From Streptomyces sp. NBC_00620 (GTDB taxonomy: Bacteria; Actinomycetota; Actinomycetes; Streptomycetales; Streptomycetaceae), in assembly GCF_026341825.1 (NCBI RefSeq), contig NZ_JAPENY010000003.1, positions 2,108,001-2,172,000 on the forward strand: 64,000 nucleotides of DNA, written 5' to 3'. Under the pieces are notes generated by a model, which saw nothing but the letters and a program-made list of their open reading frames with translations, was not told the DNA's origin and did no database searches. Each line of letters starts with the position of its first letter. Position 1 is the stretch's first letter. Shown piece after piece: positions 36,059 through 45,673 of this stretch. Made by a program: the position numbers and the translations under genes.

Positions 36059-37819
36059 TCATCGGACCCTGCTCCGCAGTGTCGTGAGCAGATATGCGCA
36101 GAGCAGGGCGGTCAGCGACAACATCAGCGCACCGCCGACAGGTTGGGCGACCATCCGCACCCCGGCCGCCAGATAGCGCTCTCCTCCGAACGGCCACTGC
36201 ATCAGCACCAGCTCCCGCAGCCTTCCGGAGAACCCGGCCGCGGTCCGCACAGACGGCCCCTCCAAGGCCTTTTGTACGAGGGGTACGACGAGGATCGGCA
36301 CGGCGAGCACCGCGGCGAGCCCGGCGGTCGTGGACCGGAAGATGCCCGAGGCCAGCACACCAGCCCAGGCGCAGCCCACCACAAGGCCGGTCCAACTCGC
36401 GCTCAGGGACAGCCAGTCGGCGGGAACTCCGGTGAGCTCCCGTCCGTAGACGAGATAGAGCGCTTCGAGGTCGCATCCGATGGTGAGAAGAGCCAGCATC
36501 AGCGCGGTGACCGAGGCGACGAGGAGTTTGGCGGCGAGCAGCCCCAGGCGGCGGGGGACGGTGCCGCGGTCCGCGGCCAGGGCGGGGTGGCGGAACTCGT
36601 CGCCGAAGGCGATCGCGCCGAGCAGTCCCGCGCCGAGCGCGGCGGGCGGCAGCGGGAGCTCCTGCGGCCAGGCGGCCAGCAGGCGCGGCTGGGGCGTGTG
36701 ACCGATTCTGGCCAGCAGCACGGACAGGAGGGCCGAGACGGCGAGGACGGCGACCGTGGTGAGGTATCCGGTGCCGACTCCGGCGGCGCGGCGCAGTTCG
36801 TAGCGCAGGGGACGCAGGGGGCTGGGCGCCTGGCGCACGGCGATGGGCGGCGGGAGGGGCGGCAGGCCGTCCACGGTCGGCGTCCCGGCTGGGCGCGGCT
36901 CGTCGCCAGGGTGCGCGTCGCCCTCGGCCGGCGGCGCGGCGACAGGCCCCATGTCGCCGATCTCGTCGGCGAGTTGGTGTACGAGGACGCCGTGCCGGAA
37001 GGCGGTCTCGCCGACGTCGGCACACGTGCTGCCGTACACCGAGAGCCGGTTTCCGTCCTCGCGCACGATCTCGACGGAACGCCGCGCGGTGCGGGCCTCC
37101 TTTGTCAGCAGGGCACCGAGCCGGGCGGCGTGCGGGCTGCGGACGGCGACTCGGGGCCGCAGCCGGGTACGGGCGAAGTCCGCGACCTCCTGGTCGGCGA
37201 CGAGTCGGCCCGCTTCCAGCGTGACGACCCGGTCGGCGGTGTGCGCGGCCTCCTTCGGGTCGTCCGTGGTGAACAGCACCGTGCCGCCCTGAGCCGCATG
37301 CGCGCGCAGAATCCCGTGCAGCCAACGGCCTTCGCGGGCGGAGAGCCCATCGGCCGGGTCGTCGAGGACGAGGGTGTGCGGGTCGGACAACAGTGCGCAC
37401 GCCAGACCGAGGCGCCGGTCCATGCCACGCGACAGCGTGCCCAGGCGCTCGTCGCGCAGGCTGACGAGGCCGACCACTTCAAGGACTTCGTCGGCGCGCC
37501 GTACGGGCACACCGGCGGCGGCGCACAGCATGCGGAGCTGACCACGGACGGTCCGCGCCGGATGGCCCGGCACCTCGCCCAGGAGTACGCCGACTTCGCG
37601 CGACGGGTGAGCGATCCGGTGCAGCGGCCGGCCTCTGAAGTAGGTGATTCCGCGGCCCTGTTGGAGTTCGAGCAGGAGCTTCAGCACCGTCGTCTTGCCC
37701 GCGCCCGGGGCTCCGACGATCGCTGTGACCCGGCCCCCGCGCGCCTCGAAGGACACGTCGTCGACGGCGGGCGGAAGCTCCTTGCGGGGGTTGCTGGTCA
37801 GTCCGATGGCCTGGATCAC
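36059..37819 (-). CDS. ABC transporter: ATPase fused to membrane domain
   Basis: A 586-residue single-chain half-transporter. The N-terminal ATPase (residues about 1-215) has P-loop GAPGAGKTT, the signature segment TLSRGMDRRLGLA (a variant of LSGGQ) and Walker B LVLDDP, so it may be catalytically reduced. A Pro-rich linker near residues 290-320 is followed by about six membrane segments (TVAVLAVSALLSVLLA; PPAALGAGLLGAIAFG; LTGVPADWLSLSASWTG to LLCAYLLTTL). ABC-2-type exporters have this layout. The GTG at 37819 lacks a ribosome-binding site; TATCTT 7 bp upstream suggests a leaderless transcript. The substrate is unknown. Confidence 0.88.
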   Translation of the reverse strand: MIQAIGLTSNPRKELPPAVDDVSFEARGGRVTAIVGAPGAGKTTVLKLLLELQQGRGITYFRGRPLHRIAHPSREVGVLLGEVPGHPARTVRGQLRMLCAAAGVPVRRADEVLEVVGLVSLRDERLGTLSRGMDRRLGLACALLSDPHTLVLDDPADGLSAREGRWLHGILRAHAAQGGTVLFTTDDPKEAAHTADRVVTLEAGRLVADQEVADFARTRLRPRVAVRSPHAARLGALLTKEARTARRSVEIVREDGNRLSVYGSTCADVGETAFRHGVLVHQLADEIGDMGPVAAPPAEGDAHPGDEPRPAGTPTVDGLPPLPPPIAVRQAPSPLRPLRYELRRAAGVGTGYLTTVAVLAVSALLSVLLARIGHTPQPRLLAAWPQELPLPPAALGAGLLGAIAFGDEFRHPALAADRGTVPRRLGLLAAKLLVASVTALMLALLTIGCDLEALYLVYGRELTGVPADWLSLSASWTGLVVGCAWAGVLASGIFRSTTAGLAAVLAVPILVVPLVQKALEGPSVRTAAGFSGRLRELVLMQWPFGGERYLAAGVRMVAQPVGGALMLSLTALLCAYLLTTLRSRVR

Positions 37820-37944
37820 CCGAAGCAAGATAGCGCGAAATGTCTGTTTTTTCGGGCACCTTGAGGCTCGTCGCGGACGGAACTCGGGGCGCTCGCGGGC
37901 ACACTCCGGTCCTCGACGCCCGGACCTGCGTTCTCCGCTCTTCG

Positions 37945-38703
37945 TCAGACCTCGGGGCGCAGCATCGGTGGATTGAGCAGCGTGGCGCCGCCCGCCCGGA
38001 AAAGCTGGGCCGGCCGACCGCCCTGGCGGGTGGTCGTACCGCCTGTGGGCACCAGGAAGCCCGGTGTGCCCGTCACCTTGCGATGGAAGTTGCGCGGGTC
38101 GAGCACCACACCCCAGACGGCCTCGTACACCCGGCGCAGCTCGCCGACGGTGAACTCCGTCGGACAGAAGGCGGTGGCCAGCGACGAGTACTCGATCTTG
38201 GACCGGGCGCGCTCCACCCCGTCCGAGAGGATCTGCGCGTGGTCGAAGGCGAGGGGCGCCGCCTGCTCGCCGTCACGGCCGTAGCCACCCTGCTGCAGCA
38301 ACTCCTCGACGGGCGCCCAGCGCGCGCTGTTGGCGTCGCCACCGGCCCTGGGCGCGGGCAGATCGGGGGCAAGGGCGAGATGGGCGACGCTGACCACCCG
38401 CATCCGCGGGTCACGCTTGGGGTCGCCGTACGTCGCGAGCTGCTCCAGGTGTGCACCGTTGTCCTGGGCTGGAGCGGACGGGTCGTGGGCGCACAGCCCG
38501 GTCTCCTCGACCAGCTCGCGCGCCGCCGCCTGCGACAGATCCTCGTCGGTCCGCACGAAGCCGCCCGGGAGCGCCCACCGACCCTGGAACGGCTGCTCAC
38601 CCCTGCGTACCGCCAGCGCGCACAGGGCGTGGCGGCGCACTGTCAGCACAACCAGGTCCACGGTCACGGCGAAGGGCGGAAACGCTGACGGGTCGTAGGG
38701 CAT
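37945..38703 (-). CDS. NUDIX hydrolase with C-terminal winged-helix domain (NrtR-like)
   Basis: A 252-residue protein. Residues about 8-150 are a NUDIX domain with an intact box from GGFVRTDEDLSQAAARELVE through ETGL. After residue 160 comes a winged-helix domain (CPTEFTVGELRRVYEAVWGV, then NFHRKVTGTPGFLVPT) as in NrtR regulators, which sense ADP-ribose-type ligands and control NAD-metabolism genes. Because the NUDIX box is complete, hydrolysis may also occur. The ATG has TATGAT 7 bp upstream and no ribosome-binding site, implying a leaderless mRNA. A TCGTC-TGCCT-GACGA palindrome overlaps that promoter, which supports self-regulation. Confidence 0.92.
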   Translation of the reverse strand: MPYDPSAFPPFAVTVDLVVLTVRRHALCALAVRRGEQPFQGRWALPGGFVRTDEDLSQAAARELVEETGLCAHDPSAPAQDNGAHLEQLATYGDPKRDPRMRVVSVAHLALAPDLPAPRAGGDANSARWAPVEELLQQGGYGRDGEQAAPLAFDHAQILSDGVERARSKIEYSSLATAFCPTEFTVGELRRVYEAVWGVVLDPRNFHRKVTGTPGFLVPTGGTTTRQGGRPAQLFRAGGATLLNPPMLRPEV

Positions 38704-38716
38704 GCCGCGATCATAG

Positions 38717-38731
38717 TCGTCTGCCTGACGA
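38717..38731 (-). promoter_or_regulatory. Palindrome at the NUDIX-wHTH promoter
   Basis: TCGTC-TGCCT-GACGA is a perfect 5-bp inverted repeat lying between the putative -35 and the -10 (TATGAT, reverse strand, about 38711-38716) of the leaderless NUDIX gene. It is a candidate operator for the encoded NrtR-like protein. Confidence 0.55.
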
Positions 38732-38834
38732 TAAACACGCCCTTCGCCGACCGCTTCCACGGCTGATCCACTTCCGTCCGGTACAGGTCTCCCCGACCGC
38801 GGCCGGTCGCCGTACGCAGGCGCTTCACGCAAGG

Positions 38835-40964
38835 TCACACTCCCAACTGCAGCCCTTCGGCCGCTTCCTCGACCATGGCCAGGCCGAGCCTGCTGACGCG
38901 TACGGAAAAGGGGGCGCCCGCGATCCGCAGTCCCGTCAGCCCGATCTCGCCCAGCGGAGCGCTGCGGACCGGGCGCAGGGTGACCGTCCCGGCCGGGGCG
39001 TCGGGGCGGATCCCCGCGAGGGAGGTCAGGAGCAGCACTCCCGCAGCGGCGGCCGTGGCCGCGGGTCTGCAAGCTGCGGGATGGGGCAGTGGTGCGCTGC
39101 CCTGCGCGCGCTGCTCCCCCGCGTACATCTCGGGCAGTCGGTGACCGAAGGTCTCGGCCGCCGCCAGCACTCCGCGCAACAGCGAGCTCGCCTCCTTCTC
39201 ATAGCCCGCGGCGGCCAGCCCCGCGACGGCGACCGCGCTCTCCTGAACGCGTACGGCGCCGGCGCGATGACCGAACGGGTTGTACGCCGCTTCCTTCACT
39301 CCGAGGCTGCGCAGCCCCCACCCCGAGTCCATGGCGGGGCCGCCGAGCAGCCGCGCGAGCTGCTCGGTCTGCACCTTGTCGAGCAGGCCGGGGGCTGTCG
39401 CGCCGGCGCCGAGCAGCCCGGTGTCGAGGAGGTGGGCGGTGGACGCGCCGAGGTGCGGCACGAGGCGTCCGTCCGGGGCGCGGGCGGCCGCGGGTCTGCC
39501 TCCTCCCCGGTCTTCGAACCAGAAGTCCTCGCGGAACGCGGTTCGCAGCGCCTGGGCCCACTGCCGCAGCCCCGCGCCACCCGGCCGCCCGTGAGCGTCG
39601 AGCAGGTCGGCGCCCAGCAGCGCCGCCCGGTGGGCGTGTGCCTGTGTCTCGCAGCGGAGCGGCCCGCCGGGGTAGGAGTCGGGGAGGTAGGTGCTGTCGC
39701 CGACAGCCGTCCGCAGCCATTCCAGGCACCGCTCGGCCGTGGGCAGCAGCTCCTCGACCTCTTGCGCCGCGAGCCCCCAGCGCCGGGCCTCCGCTAGGAG
39801 CGCGGGGAACAACAGGGTCGCCTCGGTGGCCGTGCACCCCGGCGGCAGGTGCGGGCCCGCGTCCCGGCGCGGCCCGGGAATCAGCCCGGACCTCGGGCCC
39901 GCAAGTTGGGTACGCGCGAGAGTCCGCAGGGTGCCCGCTGCGAGCCGGGTGCCGAGCGGCAGGGTCATACGCGCCGCGGCCAGCGCTTCGGCCGGGGCCA
40001 GGCCGCACCGCCAGGGCGCGCCGGCCGCGAGGTGTGTGTCGGACGGGTGCCCGGGGTCACGCACCAACAGAGCCCGGAGATCCTCGACGCAGGAGTGCAG
40101 GAGTGCCTGGACCCTTGAGTCGTCGCCCGCTGCCCGGGCCTCGGCGAACGGGCTTGTCGCACCGCGTCCGACCGCTCTGCCGGCCCCCGCACCGTCCGGC
40201 CGGACGCGCAGCTCCACGCTCCGGGTGCCGCCGGGCGGCAGTTCGAACTCCCAGCGCAGCAGTCCCGCGGAGGCCAGCGCGTCGGTGGGCGGCGGATCGG
40301 CGGTGACGGCCGAGTGTCCTGCGGCACAGGACCAGCGCAGGCCGGAGTCGTGAACGCTGGCGGGCAGTTCGGGCCCGGCTCTGCCCGCGGCCACCGAGCT
40401 CAGTTCCGCGAAATCGGTACCCAGGGCGACTTCGACGGGCAGTCGCAGCGTGCGGGTGGCCGCGCTCCGCAGGGTGATCCGCTCCGTTCCGTCCGCATGC
40501 CGTGTCCGTTCGACGACGACGTCCGGATCCGGGCCTCCGTCGGCGGACGCGCGCAGCGTCCCCACGAAGCGAGCGCGGTCGGCCGCGAGCATCCGGGCCT
40601 GAACCGCGAGCGGTTCGCGGCCGGCGACCCGGACCTGGCACCGGGAGAGCATCCGCCGTCCCGCGCGGTAGAAGCCCTCCAGCCCGCGGCCGGTCAGTTG
40701 CCCCTGATCCGTGGAGATCACCAGTCCCGGCAGGGCAACACAGATCAGGGCAGTGTGGGCGGGTGGCAGGTCCACGGCCCGGGGCGGTGCGGGCAGCGAC
40801 GCCTGGGGAGCCCCGGAGCCGCCTGCCGCCGCGAAGGAGGGCCGGGCGCTGTCCGTTGCCGCGCGCGGGTTCATTCGGCCGCTTCGACTCGTGAAGGGCT
40901 GCGGGGTTCTGTGAAGGGGCGGACGGTCGCCGTCGGGGGCCGAGGGCGGGGTGGGCAAGGACAT
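38835..40964 (-). CDS. Glycogen-debranching-like glycoside hydrolase (GDE N-bis type)
   Basis: A 709-residue protein. The N-terminal third is a beta-sandwich of the glycogen debranching N-bis type (LTGRGLEGFYRAGRRMLS, ERTRHADGTERITLR). The C-terminal part is an (alpha/alpha)6 toroid-like amylase/trehalase-type domain: CGLAPAEALAAARMTLPLGT, LIPGPRRDAGPHLPPGCTAT and RQWAQALRTAFREDFWFE. The general acid/base residues cannot be assigned with confidence. The ATG at 40962-40964 follows GGAGGA; the frame is open for another 119 codons upstream but without conservation and through repeats. It is likely to act on alpha-glucan or oligosaccharides. Confidence 0.85.
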   Translation of the reverse strand: MSLPTPPSAPDGDRPPLHRTPQPFTSRSGRMNPRAATDSARPSFAAAGGSGAPQASLPAPPRAVDLPPAHTALICVALPGLVISTDQGQLTGRGLEGFYRAGRRMLSRCQVRVAGREPLAVQARMLAADRARFVGTLRASADGGPDPDVVVERTRHADGTERITLRSAATRTLRLPVEVALGTDFAELSSVAAGRAGPELPASVHDSGLRWSCAAGHSAVTADPPPTDALASAGLLRWEFELPPGGTRSVELRVRPDGAGAGRAVGRGATSPFAEARAAGDDSRVQALLHSCVEDLRALLVRDPGHPSDTHLAAGAPWRCGLAPAEALAAARMTLPLGTRLAAGTLRTLARTQLAGPRSGLIPGPRRDAGPHLPPGCTATEATLLFPALLAEARRWGLAAQEVEELLPTAERCLEWLRTAVGDSTYLPDSYPGGPLRCETQAHAHRAALLGADLLDAHGRPGGAGLRQWAQALRTAFREDFWFEDRGGGRPAAARAPDGRLVPHLGASTAHLLDTGLLGAGATAPGLLDKVQTEQLARLLGGPAMDSGWGLRSLGVKEAAYNPFGHRAGAVRVQESAVAVAGLAAAGYEKEASSLLRGVLAAAETFGHRLPEMYAGEQRAQGSAPLPHPAACRPAATAAAAGVLLLTSLAGIRPDAPAGTVTLRPVRSAPLGEIGLTGLRIAGAPFSVRVSRLGLAMVEEAAEGLQLGV

Positions 40965-41225
40965 GGGGCGGTTTCCTCCGCGCTCCGCGCGCCTTGGGCG
41001 CACTCGGCGCCGGGTGGGGGGCTCCGGAGGGTCAGGGGCGTTGCGGCGGCGCGGCCCGGCCACGGTTCCGCCACTCAGGTGAACGGAGCGGCCCCACTCG
41101 GGGTCACGCTCTCGACCGGGGAAGCCGACCGAATGGCGGTGGGGTGGCGGGCAGGGCGTGACGCGCCGCGGAAGTGTTCTGTCGGCGTGCTCGGCGCGGC
41201 CGACGCTCGATCCCGGGGCTGCGCA

Positions 41226-41291
41226 GCCGTTGGCCCTTGTGTGCCGGAGGCGCCATACGCCGTTGGCCCTTGCCTGCCGGAGGCGCCGTAC
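41226..41291. repeat. 33-bp direct repeat upstream of the debranching-like gene
   Basis: Two nearly identical 33-bp units (41226-41258 and 41259-41291), opening with GCCGTTGGCCCTTG, plus a degenerate third after them. The 353-bp gap 40965-41317 between the two minus-strand genes holds no other feature I can support. Confidence 0.8.
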
Positions 41292-41317
41292 TTCGTCGGC
41301 CCGGTGGGAGCCGGCGC

Positions 41318-43138
41318 TCACGTGTCCTCCTCCGCACCATGCCGACCGCCCTCACGGCGGTTTCGTGACCGACTGCTCGCGCCCTCGGCCGCACGTCCTG
41401 GTCCGTCCCCTGCGGGCGAACCCCCTTCGATGGGCCGACGCCGCCGGGCACTGCCTCCGCCAGGGGCCCGGCGACTCTGACGTGCGTCGCCGCTCCCTGC
41501 CGGGCGTGCCCGGCGCCGGCGCCGGGCGGGGGTCGCTGAGGGCGGAGCGGCTCCTTCGACCGAAACAAAGTCGGTCGAGGACGCCACGACGTCGAGTGAC
41601 TGTGACCGGGCCACTGGTTCGACCCCGGGTCCGGCCACCGGTCCTGCCCCGGTTCCTGCCGTCTGGGAACCCGGCGCCGGTTCAGCTGCGTCGAACGGTG
41701 CCGCAAGATCCCTGGGATGCTCCGTTCCCGCTGCGACACGGTCGGTGCGCTCCGCGCGCAGGCAGCGGCGGACCGATTCCGGGTCCAGGCCCTCGTTGCA
41801 CGCCTGGTGGAGGAGGCGGGCGAAGAGGTAATCGGGATCGGCACCTAGAGCCATGGCCAAGGCCTCGCGCGCCTCAAGCTCGTCACCGGTCGACCAGGCG
41901 ACGCACCCGGCTAGCGTGAGGGGTGCCGCGGCGTGCTCGCGGTAGGGGCCGACGCAGCGGCGCGCCAAGGCTCGCCACAGCCGCAGGGCGGGTCCGGCCT
42001 CCTCGCCCTCCATCCACTCGGCGGCACGGTCGCGGGTCGTGCGGTCCTGAAGGCCGAGGATCAAGGTGGCTGCCTCCTCGTGCTCCACCAGGCCGTCGTC
42101 ACGCAGGTCCGCCGGACGCGTCCCGGACACAGGCGGAGCGTCGGTGAACCGAACCATGACCCGCTGGGCGAGTTCGAGGGTCTCCTTGGCCACAGCGGCA
42201 CGGTTCTCACCGTCCAGAATCCTGGGAACGAGGGCCATGCTCGCCGTGTCGAGCGCGGCTTCCTGCTCCAGCGCCACCGCGGTCTCCCAAGGAACGAGCC
42301 TGGCCGTCAGTTCCCGCAGGGTGCCCCGCACCTGGAGTCCCGCGTAAGTCGCGGCGGCGGCGAGAACCGAGGTGCCGGGCAGGCCCATCGACTCACCTTC
42401 GGGTGAGCAACACCCCTGGCCCGGGCAGCAGTACGACCAGAAGCGACCGTCGGAGATGCAGAGGGCCTCGATCACCGGAACGTCGAGGCGGCCGCAAGCC
42501 GTACGCAGCAGCTGCGCCAGCGAGCGCAGCCGTTCCATGACCTCCCGTCCCGACTCACCGCGTGCCGGTTCCTGGCAGAGGTAGGCGACCATGCTCTCGG
42601 GCCGGGCACCTCGCCGCTCGCTCCCCTTCACCAGCCCCTGCGCCAGCTGCTCGGCCACGGACGACCAGTCTTCGGAGTTGGCGGGGATGCCGAGCCGAGC
42701 ACGCCCGCCGAAGCGACCGCGCCGCTCCCCGTCGTGCAGGGCGACCAGCACGATGCTGTCCTCGGGCCGGTACCCGAGCAAATACGGCAGGGCGTCGGCC
42801 AGTTCCGCCGGTGTGCGCAGGGTCACCTGATGCTCGCCGCACGGGCCGCCCGGGGCGCCGTGTCCCGCGTGCTGCCCGGGTGCGTCCGTCGCTGGGTCCG
42901 GCTCGGGGATGCCGTGCGGTGAGTCCGGCTCAGGAGTGCCGTGCCCCGTGTACTGCCCGGTCCCGCCATGGCCCGCGCGACCGCCGCCGCCAATACGCCC
43001 GGCCGGCTCCGTGGGCTCGACTCGCCCGCCACCGAACCCGTTGTCGGACGTGTCGCCGGACCTTTCATCGGACGCGCTGTCGGACGTCTTGCCGTACATG
43101 TCGCCGGACCAGCCGGCCGCTTCGTCGTGATTCGTCAT
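41318..43138 (-). CDS. DUF4192 domain-containing protein
   Basis: A 606-residue actinobacterial protein. Residues 1-105 are a Gly/Asp/Pro-rich disordered tail. The DUF4192 domain covers about 106-440 (VTLRTPAELADALPYLLGYR, then PEDSIVLVALHDGERRGRFG). It includes a CCPGQGCCSPEGES cysteine cluster near residue 250 that may bind metal. From about 470 to the end is a second low-complexity Arg/Pro/Ala region. It is divergent from the recQ gene with a 133-bp gap. The biochemical function is unknown; DUF4192 is restricted to Actinobacteria. Confidence 0.9.
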   Translation of the reverse strand: MTNHDEAAGWSGDMYGKTSDSASDERSGDTSDNGFGGGRVEPTEPAGRIGGGGRAGHGGTGQYTGHGTPEPDSPHGIPEPDPATDAPGQHAGHGAPGGPCGEHQVTLRTPAELADALPYLLGYRPEDSIVLVALHDGERRGRFGGRARLGIPANSEDWSSVAEQLAQGLVKGSERRGARPESMVAYLCQEPARGESGREVMERLRSLAQLLRTACGRLDVPVIEALCISDGRFWSYCCPGQGCCSPEGESMGLPGTSVLAAAATYAGLQVRGTLRELTARLVPWETAVALEQEAALDTASMALVPRILDGENRAAVAKETLELAQRVMVRFTDAPPVSGTRPADLRDDGLVEHEEAATLILGLQDRTTRDRAAEWMEGEEAGPALRLWRALARRCVGPYREHAAAPLTLAGCVAWSTGDELEAREALAMALGADPDYLFARLLHQACNEGLDPESVRRCLRAERTDRVAAGTEHPRDLAAPFDAAEPAPGSQTAGTGAGPVAGPGVEPVARSQSLDVVASSTDFVSVEGAAPPSATPARRRRRARPAGSGDARQSRRAPGGGSARRRRPIEGGSPAGDGPGRAAEGASSRSRNRREGGRHGAEEDT

Positions 43139-43271
43139 GCCGTGACCATCCCGCGGATCTCAAAATTCCGCTTTGCCCTGTGGATAACCATGACCATGGT
43201 CACGACAGGATTTGTCCACAGCTCACGGGCTTCGTTCGCGCTTTGTCCGACCCATCGGGTTGCATGGGGCC

Positions 43272-45452
43272 ATGACCAACGAAGACCCGCGACCCACGGC
43301 CAACGAAGAACTGCGTACCGCGGCCGATGCCGTGCTGGCCCGCCTCGTCGGCGCCCGGCCCGGTGAGGCCCGGCTGCGCGAGGATCAGTGGCGCGCCATC
43401 GAGGCCCTGGTGGCCGACAAGCGCAGAGCCCTGGTCGTGCAGCGCACCGGCTGGGGCAAGTCCGCGGTGTACTTCGTCGCGACCGCCCTGCTGCGCGAGC
43501 GCGGCGCCGGGCCCACCGTCATCGTCTCGCCGCTCCTCGCGCTCATGCGCAACCAGGTGGAGGCGGCGGCACGCGCGGGAATCCGCGCGAGGACCATCAA
43601 CTCGTCCAACACGGAGGAGTGGGAGACGATCCAGGCCGAGGTCGCGGCGAGCGAGGTCGATGTTCTCCTGGTGAGCCCGGAGCGGCTCAACAACCCCGAC
43701 TTCCGGGACCAGGTGCTGCCCAAGCTGGCCGCCGCGACCGGCCTGCTCGTGGTCGACGAGGCGCACTGCATCTCCGACTGGGGCCACGACTTCCGGCCGG
43801 ACTACCGTCGGCTGCGCACCATGCTGGCCGATCTCCCGCCCGGCGTTCCCGTCCTGGCCACCACCGCGACGGCCAACGCGCGCGTGACGGCCGATGTGGC
43901 CGAGCAACTGGGCACCGGAGTCAGCACGGACGCCCTCGTCCTGCGCGGGCCGCTGGACCGGGAAAGCCTGAGCCTCGGTGTGCTGAGGCTCCCGGACGCC
44001 GCCCACCGGATGGCCTGGCTCGCCGAGCACATCGGTGACCTGCCGGGCTCGGGCATCATCTACACGCTCACCGTGGCCGCCGCCGAGGAAGTCACCGCGT
44101 TCCTGCGCCAGTGCGGGCACACGGTGACGTCGTACACCGGAAAGACGGAGAACGCGGACCGTCAGCAGGCCGAGGAGGACCTGCTCGCCAACCGTGTCAA
44201 GGCCTTGGTCGCCACCTCGGCGCTGGGCATGGGCTTCGACAAGCCCGATCTCGGATTCGTGGTTCACCTGGGTTCGCCCTCCTCCCCCATCGCGTACTAC
44301 CAGCAGGTGGGACGCGCGGGCCGCGGAGTGGAGCATGCGGAAGTGCTGCTCCTGCCGGGCAAGGAGGACCAGGCGATCTGGCAGTACTTCGCGTCGATCG
44401 CCTTTCCTCCGGAGGAGCAGGTACGCCGCACGCTGGATGTACTGGCCCAGGCAGGCAGGCCGCTGTCGCTCCCCGCCCTGGAACCACTGGTGGAGCTGCG
44501 CCGATCCCGCCTCGAAACGATGCTCAAGGTGCTCGACGTGGACGGGGCGGTGCGGCGCGTACAGGGCGGCTGGATCTCCACGGGCAACCCATGGACGTAC
44601 GACACCGAGCGCTACGCCTGGGTGGCCAAGCAGCGGGCGACCGAGCAGCAGGCGATGCGCGACTACATCACGACGACCGGCTGCCGCATGGAGTTCCTTC
44701 GGCGGCAGCTGGACGACGAAGGAGCGGCACCCTGCGGGCGCTGCGACAACTGCGCGGGAGCCCGGTTCGAGGCGTCCGTGTCGCCCGGAGCACTGGACAC
44801 GGCCAATGGCGAGCTCGGCCGCGCGGGCGTCGAGGTCGAGCCCCGGAAGATGTGGCCGACGGGCCTGCCTGCGGTCGGCGTCGACCTGAAGGGGCGTATC
44901 CCGGTCGGCGAACAGGCCGCGCCGGGGCGCGCTTTGGGGCGACTCTCGGACATCGGCTGGGGCAACCGGCTGCGCCCGATCCTCGCGCCCCAGGCACCGG
45001 ACGGACCCGTGCCGGACGATGTCGCCAAAGCCGTGGTCGGTGTGCTGACCGACTGGGCGAAGGGACCCGGTGGCTGGGCCTCGGGGCAGCCCGACGCACA
45101 ACCCCGCCCGGCCGGTGTCGTCACCGTGGCCTCACGGGCGCGTCCGCAGCTCATCCAGTCGCTGGGCGCACGGATCGCGGAGATCGGCCGGCTGCCGCTG
45201 CTGGGGTCCGTGGAGTACGTCGGTGCGGCCGCCCAGATCTCCCGGAGCAACAGCGCTCAGCGGCTCAAGGCGCTCGACGGAGCGCTCACCGTGTCACCCG
45301 AGCTGGCTGCCGCGCTGAAGGAAGCGGACGGTCCAGTGCTGCTCGTGGATGACGCGACGGAGACCGGCTGGACTCTCGCCGTGGCGTCGCGCATGCTTCG
45401 ACGAGCCGGTGCGCAGGGGGTGTTGCCGCTGGTCCTCGCCGTGCAAGCGTGA
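43272..45452 (+). CDS. RecQ family DNA helicase with C-terminal phosphoribosyltransferase-like domain
   Basis: A 726-residue protein. The helicase core has LREDQWRAIEAL (motif 0), VVQRTGWGKSAVYF (motif I), DEAHCISDWGHDFRPDY (motif II), LATTATAN (III), a motif around TSALGMGFDKPD, and QQVGRAGRG (VI). It unwinds DNA 3' to 5' using ATP. The zinc domain contains CGRCDNC. Instead of an HRDC domain, residues about 550-726 read VVTVASRARPQLIQSLGARI, then NSAQRLKAL and VLLVDDATETGWT (residues 691-701), which is the PRPP-binding signature of phosphoribosyltransferases such as ComF. The ATG at 43272 is preceded by GGGGCC. The gene is monocistronic. Confidence 0.95.
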   Translation: MTNEDPRPTANEELRTAADAVLARLVGARPGEARLREDQWRAIEALVADKRRALVVQRTGWGKSAVYFVATALLRERGAGPTVIVSPLLALMRNQVEAAARAGIRARTINSSNTEEWETIQAEVAASEVDVLLVSPERLNNPDFRDQVLPKLAAATGLLVVDEAHCISDWGHDFRPDYRRLRTMLADLPPGVPVLATTATANARVTADVAEQLGTGVSTDALVLRGPLDRESLSLGVLRLPDAAHRMAWLAEHIGDLPGSGIIYTLTVAAAEEVTAFLRQCGHTVTSYTGKTENADRQQAEEDLLANRVKALVATSALGMGFDKPDLGFVVHLGSPSSPIAYYQQVGRAGRGVEHAEVLLLPGKEDQAIWQYFASIAFPPEEQVRRTLDVLAQAGRPLSLPALEPLVELRRSRLETMLKVLDVDGAVRRVQGGWISTGNPWTYDTERYAWVAKQRATEQQAMRDYITTTGCRMEFLRRQLDDEGAAPCGRCDNCAGARFEASVSPGALDTANGELGRAGVEVEPRKMWPTGLPAVGVDLKGRIPVGEQAAPGRALGRLSDIGWGNRLRPILAPQAPDGPVPDDVAKAVVGVLTDWAKGPGGWASGQPDAQPRPAGVVTVASRARPQLIQSLGARIAEIGRLPLLGSVEYVGAAAQISRSNSAQRLKALDGALTVSPELAAALKEADGPVLLVDDATETGWTLAVASRMLRRAGAQGVLPLVLAVQA

Positions 45453-45673
45453 CTCTCGTGTCGCCACCAAGAACAGTGGGCAGGGATATAGGCGACGTAT
45501 AGCCGGAAAACGGTCGGTGGCCCCAATTGCTCGTTGCCGCATCCCAGTTCGACAGGAAGAATTGGGATCGCTCCCCGCACGCCTCATCGGTGGTCCGGTA
45601 GGGCTGTGCCGCGGCGCGCTCCCCCAAGTCCGACCCCCGCCCGCAGTGTGGGCGCGTAGCCGAAGGGAGGAAC

